This document shows, piece by piece, positions 26,063 to 33,637 of a DNA stretch of 64,000 nucleotides (the first letter of the stretch is position 1; the number at the start of each line of letters is the position of its first letter). The position numbers and the translations under genes are program-made. The stretch is from the NCBI GenBank assembly GCA_031553565.1, contig JAVBLK010000023.1, positions 1-64,000 on the forward strand, in the 5' to 3' direction. The stretch is from JAVBLK01 sp031553565 (GTDB lineage: Bacteria > Bacillota > Clostridia > Christensenellales > DUVY01). The notes under the pieces were generated by a model that worked only from the letters and a program-made list of their open reading frames with translations, ran no database searches and had not been told where the DNA came from.

Positions 26063-26158
26063 ATGTTGTCGTATATGCCTATGCCCGTATCGGTGTACGA
26101 CCTTATAAGCGCCAATTCGTCCGACGCCTATATCTTCGCTGCAGACGAGGTAAGGTAA
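26063..26158 (+). CDS. Possible 31-residue small protein
   Basis: A short frame beginning MLSYMPMPVSVYDLI, with a strong ribosome site GGAGGG 8 nt before the ATG, lies 43 nt after ligA and before the ligA terminators. It has no clear membrane segment and no known match. The context (same strand, own Shine-Dalgarno, upstream of the terminator) makes it a plausible third gene of the pcrA-ligA operon, but it may be a remnant. Confidence 0.4.
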   Translation: MLSYMPMPVSVYDLISANSSDAYIFAADEVR

Positions 26159-26227
26159 CTGCGCCGCGTTTGAGACAAATTTGCTATTGCTTCAGGTGGC
26201 AGGCCTTAGTTGCGGCGGCAGGAAAAA

Positions 26228-26288
26228 TCCCGCCTGTATCAGCGGGACACTTTTATATTTTTCCGCCGGTGTTTTCCGGCATTTTTTC
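26228..26288 (+). terminator. Tandem terminators after ligA
   Basis: First hairpin TCCCGC/GCGGGA followed by CACTTTTATATTTTT; second hairpin GCCGG/CCGGC followed by ATTTTTTCT. Confidence 0.75.
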
Positions 26289-26343
26289 TATCCAGGGGAA
26301 TCGTCCAAAATTCTTGCAAGTTTTGCGTATGCCGTGCAGCGCA

Positions 26344-27321
26344 CTATATTACAACGTTGATTATGATATTGATTAGCGGATTTTCGGCAAGCTGTTTCAT
26401 TACTTCGGGGATCTGGTCGAAAGTGACGGTGCGCGTGATCAGGGGGGCGACGTCAACGGCCTTATTAGCCAGCATATTTATCGCGCGCGCGGTAAAGCCC
26501 CTGCCGCTGTTTACGCCCGTTATCGTAAGGTTCTTTGACGCGACAGATTGCAGCGAGACAGTGATCGAATTCTGGATATTGCCCGCGCCGACAAAGACCA
26601 CGCGCCCCGACGGGCCTGAAAAGTCAATGGATTTTTGCGCCCTGTCGCTGGCGGTCGAGATGTATGCCGCGGCCTCGCACAGCCTGCCGCCCGTTATTTC
26701 AGTGATTTTTTTGAACGCGTCGACCTCTGCGGTATTGATCGTATAATAAACGCCGGAGCCCTCGGCAATGTCCAGCATATCCTGCCTTGCATCGATAAGG
26801 ATAGGGACGGCCTGGTAATAGATCGCCAGCTCCGCCATTATTATGCCTATCGCCGACGCGCCGATTATGGCGATATGCTGTCCCTTCTCCAGCCTGAGTT
26901 TGTCCAGAGCGTTCAGCGCGATCGCGACAAGGTCGGACAAAACGGCTTCGTCATCGCTGACATGGTCGGGCAGGAGATGGACGTTCTCGGTCGGCACGCA
27001 CACAAAATCGCGCAAAAGCCCGTCGGCATTCTTGCCCATAGTAAGCGAAGTGCCGTCGCCGCCGCATATATACGGCTCGATGACAACGCGGTTCCCGCGC
27101 TGCGCCGCGCCGTCGCCGTCGGGATTTTCACTGACGATGCCCATTCCGAGGCGGGCAGGGACAAACGGAAAGCTTACGGGTTCCGCGCCTGTGAAAAAAT
27201 CGATATCCAGTGAGGAAACGGCCGCGCGTTCCAGCTTGACCTTCAAACTGCCTGTCCCGGCGCTCTCCTTGCCCTCATATATGGACACGCTGCCCGGCGC
27301 GGTTATTTGCCAAATCTTCAT
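26344..27321 (-). CDS. Medium-chain dehydrogenase/reductase, zinc ligands absent
   Basis: A 325-residue member of the zinc-type alcohol dehydrogenase superfamily. The cofactor-binding fold is visible (HIAIIGASAIGIIMAELA, then ILIDAR). The residues that hold catalytic zinc in classical members (the Cys before GTD and the His-Glu pair) are missing; the matching segments read VSSLDIDFFTG and ARLGMGIVSE. It may be a zinc-free reductase, or related to domains that process sugar alcohols or amino sugars; the substrate is unknown. It is a single gene with its own promoter only 9 nt before the ATG and no Shine-Dalgarno. Confidence 0.7.
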   Translation of the reverse strand: MKIWQITAPGSVSIYEGKESAGTGSLKVKLERAAVSSLDIDFFTGAEPVSFPFVPARLGMGIVSENPDGDGAAQRGNRVVIEPYICGGDGTSLTMGKNADGLLRDFVCVPTENVHLLPDHVSDDEAVLSDLVAIALNALDKLRLEKGQHIAIIGASAIGIIMAELAIYYQAVPILIDARQDMLDIAEGSGVYYTINTAEVDAFKKITEITGGRLCEAAAYISTASDRAQKSIDFSGPSGRVVFVGAGNIQNSITVSLQSVASKNLTITGVNSGRGFTARAINMLANKAVDVAPLITRTVTFDQIPEVMKQLAENPLINIIINVVI

Positions 27322-27330
27322 ACGTAAAGT

Positions 27331-27359
27331 ATTCTAGCATAAAAGCCCGGAAAAATCAA
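27331..27359 (-). promoter_or_regulatory. Promoter of the MDR oxidoreductase gene
   Basis: On the minus strand: TTGATT (27354-27359), 17-nt spacer ending TGC, TAGAAT (27331-27336), then 9 nt to the ATG, so the leader would be about 3 nt. Confidence 0.6.
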
Positions 27360-27451
27360 GCGGCAGTGCCATTTTTGAAAATTCGGGGCGTTTATGGCAG
27401 TTTTTGACAATAAAACACGGCTTCGGTTATACGTCTGCGCCCTGTTTTTAA

Positions 27452-27488
27452 GTAAACGCTGAATAAATTATTCTTAAATTGCGTTTAC
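27452..27488. repeat. Short inverted repeat, possible family A remnant
   Basis: GTAAACGC and its complement enclose TGAATAAATTATTC. The CGCTGAATAA string resembles the ends of family A elements. It may be a deletion product or an independent hairpin. Confidence 0.35.
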
Positions 27489-27514
27489 CTAGTCATCAAA
27501 CCGCGCAAAGCGCG

Positions 27515-27889
27515 TCATTCCGCGTAATACGGGAAAGGCCTGCACGGATCCATACGCTCCCGCAGTTCGGCAGCCCGCGCGGCGGCACGGGCAGTCTGCA
27601 CCGCGCCGGCAGGATATTTCAAGGCGTTGGCGAAGCCTACCCGGATAACGGCGCCATCGGGCGCATCCGGGGGGAACGCCGCCCTGTGTACGGTATTGCT
27701 CTTGACCAGGAAAGCGGGGGCGGAGGTCTGCCGGACGGTATATACGCCGCAGCCGGATACGGAAAAGACGCACCTGCCGTTAAAGTCGGTCGTGCGGCTT
27801 ATACTGCCGGCTTCGGCTGATACGGTTATTACGGCGCCCTGGACGGGCAGCGAACCGTTTTTCTGGAAGCAATAGCATTCAATTCTCAT
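27515..27889 (-). CDS. Small protein with Ig/prealbumin-like core, unknown role
   Basis: 124 residues. The middle (ITVSAEAGSISRTTDFNGRCVFSVSGCGVYTVRQ) follows the beta-strand pattern of SpaA/carboxypeptidase-regulatory-like domains. The C-terminal part is alanine- and arginine-rich. There is no signal peptide, no clear ribosome site and no neighbour in the same unit, so expression is uncertain. Three cysteines near the N-terminus and in the core are unusual for a cytoplasmic anaerobe protein. It may be a spore or coat component, but nothing proves this. Confidence 0.45.
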   Translation of the reverse strand: MRIECYCFQKNGSLPVQGAVITVSAEAGSISRTTDFNGRCVFSVSGCGVYTVRQTSAPAFLVKSNTVHRAAFPPDAPDGAVIRVGFANALKYPAGAVQTARAAARAAELRERMDPCRPFPYYAE

Positions 27890-27914
27890 AATAATCTATA
27901 TGCGGCGGCATGTA

Positions 27915-28074
27915 ATACTAATCCTCATTTTAATTTACCAATCTTTCGCCATCTTTTCGGTACAAAGCCGCCTAAAATGCTCGCGCGTAGGCTTTGCTAC
28001 GCGCTCCGCTTTTAACCGGCTTTGCCCCCAAAAATCTATGCGAAATATTGGTAAATTATAAATGGTATTAGTAT
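27915..28074. repeat. Family D element, 160-bp copy
   Basis: Inverted ends of about 28 bp (ATACTAATCCTCATTTTAAT... with its near complement ending ATTAGTAT). The centre is a hairpin, GCGCGTAG-GCTTTG-CTACGCGC. A lone D-type end (ATACTAAGCAGCGTTTAA) follows at 28085. Confidence 0.7.
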
Positions 28075-28203
28075 AAAAACTTGATACTAAGCAGCGTTTA
28101 ACACACGGCAACTCTTCAGTATTTACAATAGGAAGTACGCGTATACGCACTCAAAAAAAGCTTTACAATGTGTACTAAATATGGTAATATATGTGCAATA
28201 CCA

Positions 28204-28367
28204 ATACTAATCCGCGTATTAAATCGCTAAAACGTCGAAGTCTTATTGGTCTGAAATCCCCGTAAACCCTTGACAATAGGCTCTGCTATTGCCTGCGGTT
28301 TTACGGAAATTTTATCCCTCAAAAAACTTTTCGTCGTTTTTGGGTAATTTTAAACGCTGCTTAGTAT
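28204..28367. repeat. Family D element, 164-bp copy
   Basis: Starts ATACTAATCCGCGTATTAAA and ends with the complement of ATACTAAGCAGCGTTTAAAA. The central hairpin is CAATAG-GCTCTG-CTATTG. Its internal sequence differs from the 27915 copy, so the ends define the family. Confidence 0.65.
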
Positions 28368-28395
28368 AAATTCTACATAAAAAGGGAGAAACATT

Positions 28396-29958
28396 ATGTC
28401 ACTGTCAACTCTGGCAATTGTGTCGTGGAATCTGTTACGCAAATTCAGCGACTCGTGCTACCTTCACTGGGAAATACTTATAGTACTGGCTGTTTACCTT
28501 GTCGTCAGTTCGATCGCCTGGTTTGCCGCACGTCGTTTCAGCAAATTCAATATCCTGCTGTGGGTATTGTTTACGGCAGGCTCGCTGATATTTATTCCGT
28601 TCCTGACATGCTCGCTTGATATGGTGCTGTTAGGGCTGATATATATCATCAGTATCCTGCATCTGATACTGTGGCTTATCGGCAGAAAGAGGAAGCCCAA
28701 GGAAGAGCCTAAGAAAGAAGAGAAGAAAGAAGAGCCTAAGAAAGAAGAGCCCAAGAAAGAGGCCGTAAAGAAAGAAGAGCCTAAGAAAGAGGAGAAAAAG
28801 GAAGAATCCGAGGAAGACGAGGAAGCCCGTCAGGCCAAGGAAAAGGCTGACAAGAAAGCCGCTGCCGACCGTTTGGCGGCGTTGAACGCCGCCGAGGCGC
28901 AAAAGGCCGAGGAAGAAAAGAACAGGAAGCGCCGTGAGGAGCTTGCGGCTCAGCGCGCACAGAACGAAAAGGACAGGCAGCTGTATCTTGCGGCAATGTC
29001 GCTTTCCGCCGCGCCCGCGCCCGCATTCAGGCTGTCGCGCGAGGACGTTCTTGACCGTATGGACGAAATGGCCGAGGACAAATACGACTATCCCGTTCCC
29101 GCTAACGTACGCTTGCGCAGCAGCGACCGTGCGCCGGACTCGCTGCGCTGCGGCGTCTGGACCTTTGCGGTCATGTCCGAATCCAAGGGAGGTATCATAA
29201 GGTTCTTTGCCAGAATGGACGAGGGCTATTATAAAGAGCTTAAAAAAGATCACGTCTCTATCGAGCCCAGCGCGTTTGCAGGCAGCAACGACTGGTACAA
29301 GGTCATAATCGACGGCACTTATTTCACCAAGAAAGAAGTCTTTATGATGCTGGATAACTGGTATGCGTTCGTTATGAACAAGTACTACCGTTACGATAAT
29401 GTCAAGAAAGCTTATGTGACCGACGAGGCCGCCGCGCTGCAAGCGGATTCCGAGGCCGTCACCGAGGCCGAGATCGAGAGCAAGAAGAAAGACGCTGCGC
29501 TTGAAAAGGCTGAAAAGGAACGCGCCGACGCCGACGCGCTGATGCTGCAGAACAAGACGGTGAACCTGAACAAGAAAGAGATGGCCAAGACCGCCAAGGC
29601 CAAGTTTGCCGCGGGCGTAGAGGTTTCGGAAAGGGACGACTACACCGTGACCGGTCTGCCGCTGGCTGACACCTATTATACCCCGAAAGGGATTTCCGAT
29701 AAGGGCAAGGCAAAGAGGGTGTGCTACGCATACGTCTACAGTTTGACGGGCGGCAGCGTTAAGGTCATCGCGAAGCTGCCCAAGGTCTATGCCGAAAGGC
29801 AGGCCAAGGTGCACACCAACATGTGCCGCAGTAAGTTCCCGTCAGGAAAGAGCTGGTATGTCACCATAATCGACAGCACTTACAAGTCAAACGATGAGGT
29901 TTACGAGATATTGAACCGCTCGAAAGCGTTTGTCGAGAGCACCGAGACACGCGACTAA
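28396..29958 (+). CDS. Membrane protein with K/E-rich linker and two YjbR-like domains
   Basis: 520 residues, not a recognised family. Three hydrophobic segments lie at about 20-95. A long, highly charged linker with repeated KKEEPKKEE units follows (about 95-200), probably a coiled or extended stalk. Then come two related domains (about 215-335 and 410-515). They share the pattern V-x-P/K-x-F-x-x-x-x-x-W-Y-x-x-I-I-D-x-T-Y followed by a helix, which resembles the MmcQ/YjbR fold; this match is weak. The start has GGGAGA upstream. The gene is alone, next to repeats. The cytoplasmic domains may bind nucleic acid or protein; nothing firmer can be said. Confidence 0.6.
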   Translation: MSLSTLAIVSWNLLRKFSDSCYLHWEILIVLAVYLVVSSIAWFAARRFSKFNILLWVLFTAGSLIFIPFLTCSLDMVLLGLIYIISILHLILWLIGRKRKPKEEPKKEEKKEEPKKEEPKKEAVKKEEPKKEEKKEESEEDEEARQAKEKADKKAAADRLAALNAAEAQKAEEEKNRKRREELAAQRAQNEKDRQLYLAAMSLSAAPAPAFRLSREDVLDRMDEMAEDKYDYPVPANVRLRSSDRAPDSLRCGVWTFAVMSESKGGIIRFFARMDEGYYKELKKDHVSIEPSAFAGSNDWYKVIIDGTYFTKKEVFMMLDNWYAFVMNKYYRYDNVKKAYVTDEAAALQADSEAVTEAEIESKKKDAALEKAEKERADADALMLQNKTVNLNKKEMAKTAKAKFAAGVEVSERDDYTVTGLPLADTYYTPKGISDKGKAKRVCYAYVYSLTGGSVKVIAKLPKVYAERQAKVHTNMCRSKFPSGKSWYVTIIDSTYKSNDEVYEILNRSKAFVESTETRD

Positions 29959-29995
29959 TCGATTGCCGTTGTCCGCGCCTCCATTGCTCTCATGC

Positions 29996-30024
29996 TTGAT
30001 TTAGTTTGACAAATAATGTATAAT
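29996..30024 (+). promoter_or_regulatory. Promoter of asnS
   Basis: TTGATT at 29996-30001, 17-nt spacer, TATAAT at 30019-30024, giving a start near 30031 and a leader of about 120 nt. Confidence 0.65.
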
Positions 30025-30026
30025 AC

Positions 30027-30115
30027 AAAAAAGAAACACTGAATTATTTCAGTGTTTCTTTTTTAAGAAACGCCAAAAAACAGGATGCCGGGGAAAAGCG
30101 GCACAGGGCGTTTTT
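30027..30115 (+). promoter_or_regulatory. asnS leader with two terminator-like hairpins
   Basis: Hairpin 1: arms 30027-30043 and 30048-30064 with loop TTAT, ending in a T-run. Hairpin 2: AAACGCC (30068-30074) with GGCGTTT (30107-30113) around an inner TGCC/GGCA stem, followed by more T. The right arm of hairpin 1 (GTTTCTT) can instead pair with AAGAAAC at 30065-30071. This gives mutually exclusive folds, as in attenuators. Hairpin 1 could also simply terminate the upstream gene. Confidence 0.5.
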
Positions 30116-30152
30116 AAGATGTTTTTTAAGCCAAAAGGGAACGGGTGATAAT

Positions 30153-31532
30153 ATGAAACATACCGATGCGGCAGATATCTTTAAAAAACCGGAAGGTTTT
30201 ATCGGCAGGAAGGCCGTCATATGCGGCTGGGTGCGCACGTCCAGAGATTCCAAGAACGTCGCGTTTTTAGAGGTCAACGACGGCACGACCCTGCCGCATA
30301 TTCAGGTGGTGGTCGATAAAGCCGCTATTCCCGACTATGAAAAATTTATGCCGCTGTGCAGCGCCGTTATGGTCGAGGGGAACATTGTCGCGGCGCAGAA
30401 CCCGGCGCAGAAGTTCGAGATGCAGGCGTCGGCGATAAAGCTGCTCGGCGCGTGTCCGGCCGAATACCCGATACAGAAAAAGCCGCACAGCCTAGAATAC
30501 CTGCGCACAGTACCGCACTTAAGGGTCAGGACGAATACCTTCAACGCAATGTTCAGGCTCCGCAGCAAGCTTTCCGCGGCCATACACCGCTATTTTAACG
30601 AGCGGAATTACACGTACGTGCATACGCCCATCATTACCGGCAGCGACTGCGAGGGCGCGGGCGAGGTGTTCAAGGTAACGGCGATAGGCTATGATCCGAA
30701 ATACAAGTCCGAGGCCGAATATAACGCCGCCGACTTTTTCGGCAAGCCCGCGGGCTTGACCGTGTCGGGGCAGCTTGAGGGCGAGGTCATGGCAATGGCC
30801 TTAGGCAAGATATACACGTTCGGGCCCACCTTCAGGGCGGAAAATTCCAATACCGCGCGCCACGCCGCCGAGTTTTGGCAGATCGAGCCCGAGGTCGCCT
30901 TTGCCGAGATCGACGATATCATCGCCATCGCCGCCGAAATGATAAAGTATATAATCAAGAGCGTTTTGACCGAGTGCAAGGACGAGATAGCGTTTTTTGA
31001 AAAGCATTATGAAAAAGGGCTTGCCGAAAAGCTGCAGGCGGTAGCGGACAACGAGTTTGCAAGGGTAGACTACACCGAGGCGATAAAGATTTTAAAGGAC
31101 AGCAAAAAGGCGTTCCAGTATCCCGTTGACTGGGGCTGCGACCTGCAGACCGAGCACGAGCGTTACCTTACCGACGAGGTATATAAACGGCCGGTGTTCG
31201 TGGTAAACTATCCGAAAAAGCTGAAGTCCTTCTATATGAAGCAGAATCCGGACGGAAAGACCGTTGCGGCGACCGACCTTTTAGTCCCCGGCGTGGGCGA
31301 GATCATCGGCTGCAGCGAGAGGGAGGCAGATCACGCCAAGCTGCTGGAGGCCATAAACGAACGCAAGATGAACATAAACGACTATCTGCAGTATCTTGAT
31401 CTAAGGAAATTCGGTACTGTTCCGCACAGCGGTTTCGGCCTGGGCCTTGAAAGGATGCTGATGTACCTTACGGGCATAGGCAATATCCGCGACACGGTAC
31501 CGTTCGCAAGGTCGAAAGATAACCTGATGTAG
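30153..31532 (+). CDS. asnS: Asparaginyl-tRNA synthetase
   Basis: A class IIb aminoacyl-tRNA synthetase that charges tRNA-Asn, 459 residues (normal). The N-terminal OB anticodon-binding domain (about 15-110) has CGWVRTSRDSKNVAFLEVNDG. The catalytic core has FRAENSNTARHAAEFWQIEPE (motif 2 region) and GLGLERMLMYLTG (motif 3). It is preceded by a leader with two terminator-like hairpins, suggesting control of elongation. No T-box core sequence was found. Confidence 0.96.
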   Translation: MKHTDAADIFKKPEGFIGRKAVICGWVRTSRDSKNVAFLEVNDGTTLPHIQVVVDKAAIPDYEKFMPLCSAVMVEGNIVAAQNPAQKFEMQASAIKLLGACPAEYPIQKKPHSLEYLRTVPHLRVRTNTFNAMFRLRSKLSAAIHRYFNERNYTYVHTPIITGSDCEGAGEVFKVTAIGYDPKYKSEAEYNAADFFGKPAGLTVSGQLEGEVMAMALGKIYTFGPTFRAENSNTARHAAEFWQIEPEVAFAEIDDIIAIAAEMIKYIIKSVLTECKDEIAFFEKHYEKGLAEKLQAVADNEFARVDYTEAIKILKDSKKAFQYPVDWGCDLQTEHERYLTDEVYKRPVFVVNYPKKLKSFYMKQNPDGKTVAATDLLVPGVGEIIGCSEREADHAKLLEAINERKMNINDYLQYLDLRKFGTVPHSGFGLGLERMLMYLTGIGNIRDTVPFARSKDNLM

Positions 31533-31567
31533 CCACTGGATATTAATAAAAACAGTGACATAGAATA

Positions 31568-31596
31568 TTGACATAGGAAAAACCATAGAGTATAAT
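31568..31596 (+). promoter_or_regulatory. Consensus promoter of the AAA/TOPRIM operon
   Basis: TTGACA at 31568-31573, exactly 17 nt, TATAAT at 31591-31596. The roughly 65-nt leader contains AGACGG (31621) and CCGTCT (31647), which can pair around a 20-nt loop just before the Shine-Dalgarno GGAGGAG. Confidence 0.8.
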
Positions 31597-31666
31597 AAAT
31601 GTAAAAAAAATGCACATAGCAGACGGGCAAATGCAAAAAAATTACACCGTCTGGAGGAGCATAATA

Positions 31667-32836
31667 ATGCTTACCAAAGTCAGATTAAAAAATTTCAAAT
31701 CGTTCAAGGAAGAAACAATTATTGATATAGAAGCAACAAAATACTCCATGCTTCTCGAAACTAATACAGCACAAGGTGTTACAAAAGGCCTCATGTTTGC
31801 CGGTGGTAACGCTACGGGCAAGACCAACGCAATTTTGAGTATAAGCGTTTTATTGGATTTGCTATTTGCGAACGCGTACATCAACATGGCAGCTAATTTT
31901 TGCGCATTTTCGAAAGATACCAGCATGATTTTAGAGTATACATTCAAGATTGACAATGATGAAATTGTCTATTTTCTTGAGTTCGCTCGCGATGGTACAC
32001 TTAGCAAAGAAACGCTTACGCGGAACAACGAGACTATGTTAAACAGAATAGGCCTTTCGGCTGAGTCATATTTGACCGAAAACAAAATTTATGATCAGCT
32101 TAATGTTGAAAAGCGCACGCCTTTTTTAAAAGTAATATATTTTAATACCAAATTTACTAAGCATCCTACATTGGCGAAATGGTTTGTGTTTTTACACAAT
32201 TCGATTTACTTTAATGTGCAGCGTGCTGCATATGCGCAGGAAGTATTAGCATTTAATAAGAATAATACTGTCAATATTTATCAATACCTGGAAAAAAGCG
32301 GTACTGATGAAATTAATAATTTCTTTGATTTGTATAATTTTAATCAATCAATCAGTTACGACCCTATCGTCGCCCCAATTGGAGGAGCAGCAATCAGCTT
32401 AAGAGAAAAGGAAATATATTTTCAGCGAAGTTATTTGAAAAACATAAAAATGCCAGTATTATTTGAATCACTCGGCAACCAAACTCTATTGCAAATGCTG
32501 CCCGCACTTTTGCATGCAGTAAAAAATGACTGCATGTTTATTGTCGACGAATTTAATAGCGCGTTTCATAACGATCTTGAAGAATTAATAGTTAAGTATT
32601 TTATGCAAGAATCTAAAAGGTCGCAAATGTTTTTTGTATCACACTCAACAAATTTGATGAAAAGCACTTTGTTGAGGCCCGATCAAATTTATACTGTAGA
32701 TTTTTATGATAGTAAAGGCACCAAAATAAAAAGAGTTTCCTCTGAACGGCCGAGAGAATCGCAGAATTTTGAGAAAATGTATCTTGCAGGCGTATTTGAC
32801 GGGCTGCCTAATTATGAAAAAAAAGATGGAAATTAA
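31667..32836 (+). CDS. AAA ATPase of the AbiLi/RloA (COG1106) type
   Basis: 389 residues. ABC-type ATPase features are visible: Walker A GGNATGKT (46-53), a signature-like LESLGNQTLLQML, Walker B with D294-E295 in FIVDEFNSAFHNDL, and the H-loop SHSTNL. The C-terminal part (RESQNFEKMYLAGVFDGLP) resembles RloA/AbiLi proteins. In characterised systems such ATPases sense phage and license a TOPRIM partner. The downstream gene overlaps by 23 nt and encodes such a partner. The ATG at 31667 has GGAGGAG 7 nt upstream; an earlier in-frame ATG at 31610 is rejected. The gene is much richer in A+T than asnS and the phosphoesterase around it, suggesting transfer. Confidence 0.75.
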   Translation: MLTKVRLKNFKSFKEETIIDIEATKYSMLLETNTAQGVTKGLMFAGGNATGKTNAILSISVLLDLLFANAYINMAANFCAFSKDTSMILEYTFKIDNDEIVYFLEFARDGTLSKETLTRNNETMLNRIGLSAESYLTENKIYDQLNVEKRTPFLKVIYFNTKFTKHPTLAKWFVFLHNSIYFNVQRAAYAQEVLAFNKNNTVNIYQYLEKSGTDEINNFFDLYNFNQSISYDPIVAPIGGAAISLREKEIYFQRSYLKNIKMPVLFESLGNQTLLQMLPALLHAVKNDCMFIVDEFNSAFHNDLEELIVKYFMQESKRSQMFFVSHSTNLMKSTLLRPDQIYTVDFYDSKGTKIKRVSSERPRESQNFEKMYLAGVFDGLPNYEKKDGN

Positions 32837-33596
32837 TCTTAATCTTACGAAAAACATTGGTCAAGTTATATATATTGTTGAAGGCGAGAGCAAAGAATTT
32901 CGCATTCTCCAGCATATTTTCACTGAAGTTTTGGATTTTACTTATATTCCTGTTACTAGGGGACATAAGGTTTTTGAAAGCTATAAGAGTAAAACGAATC
33001 CAAATTCAAAAATTTTTGTGATTAATGCTGAAAATTCTAACTTAGCAAGTATAAAGACCGGAAAAGCATATCTAGATAATATGTTTAAAGATCTTGTTTT
33101 ACAATATGGATTTGATTTGCAGAGGGCGGCTATATATTATATTTTTGATAGAGATCCATGTTCTAATCCGAGCGCTGTGGTGGACGAGTTAATGCGCAGT
33201 CTAAAAAATTCAAGGGATAATGAGGATGAGATGAACGGCTTATTACTTTTAAGTTATCCTTGCATTGAAGCATATCTTTTTGAAAGTTTTATGGATGATT
33301 GTTTTTCAGCAATAGTTATTAATGCAAAACAAGCAAAAAGTCAATCAAGTCGAAATGGATACGAAATCAATAGAATCAAAAAAAACAATATACAACATGC
33401 CGCTTATGAAATGCTTAATACTACCGCCAAACTATCTTTAGGGATTCGCATAGAAGACCTAGACAATTTTGCGGAAAAAAATCTTGAAATATTTTGCAAG
33501 CAAGAAGAAATCGTGCAGAACGGAAATTCCTATAAAATTCTAAGTCTTTTATCTCTTTCATTTTTTGATTTAGGTATTTTGGAGTTGATTCAATGA
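32814..33596 (+). CDS. TOPRIM-domain partner protein (RloB-like), likely nuclease
   Basis: 260 residues. The opening IYIVEGESKEF gives the TOPRIM glutamate (E23 or E25), and D112-R113-D114 in YIFDRDP supplies the DxD motif, so the metal site looks intact. A later LLLLSYPCIEAYLFESF recalls the PCFExW segment of RloB. The product is probably the effector of a two-gene defence system with the ATPase upstream. It might cut DNA or RNA, but this is inferred. It starts inside the ATPase gene (23-nt overlap) without a good Shine-Dalgarno, so it is likely coupled. It has the same AT-rich composition as its partner and ends just before the phosphoesterase gene. Confidence 0.65.
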   Translation: MKKKMEINLNLTKNIGQVIYIVEGESKEFRILQHIFTEVLDFTYIPVTRGHKVFESYKSKTNPNSKIFVINAENSNLASIKTGKAYLDNMFKDLVLQYGFDLQRAAIYYIFDRDPCSNPSAVVDELMRSLKNSRDNEDEMNGLLLLSYPCIEAYLFESFMDDCFSAIVINAKQAKSQSSRNGYEINRIKKNNIQHAAYEMLNTTAKLSLGIRIEDLDNFAEKNLEIFCKQEEIVQNGNSYKILSLLSLSFFDLGILELIQ

Positions 33597-33637
33597 CATG
33601 ATTTTTGTGCGAAATCTCCGATATATGGTTAGTAGCT

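Noticed and set aside
28690..28800. Short tandem DNA repeat
   Set aside because: The AAGAAAGAAGAGCC pattern is coding sequence for the KKEEPKKEE stalk in frame.
28630..29814. 394-codon minus-strand frame opposite the K/E-rich protein
   Set aside because: Leu/Phe runs are the complement of AAG/GAG repeats; no ribosome site.
30031..30152. T-box riboswitch before asnS
   Set aside because: No T-box core (TGG-containing bulge before the terminator) and the leader is too short. The same search before argS (36487-36650) also failed.
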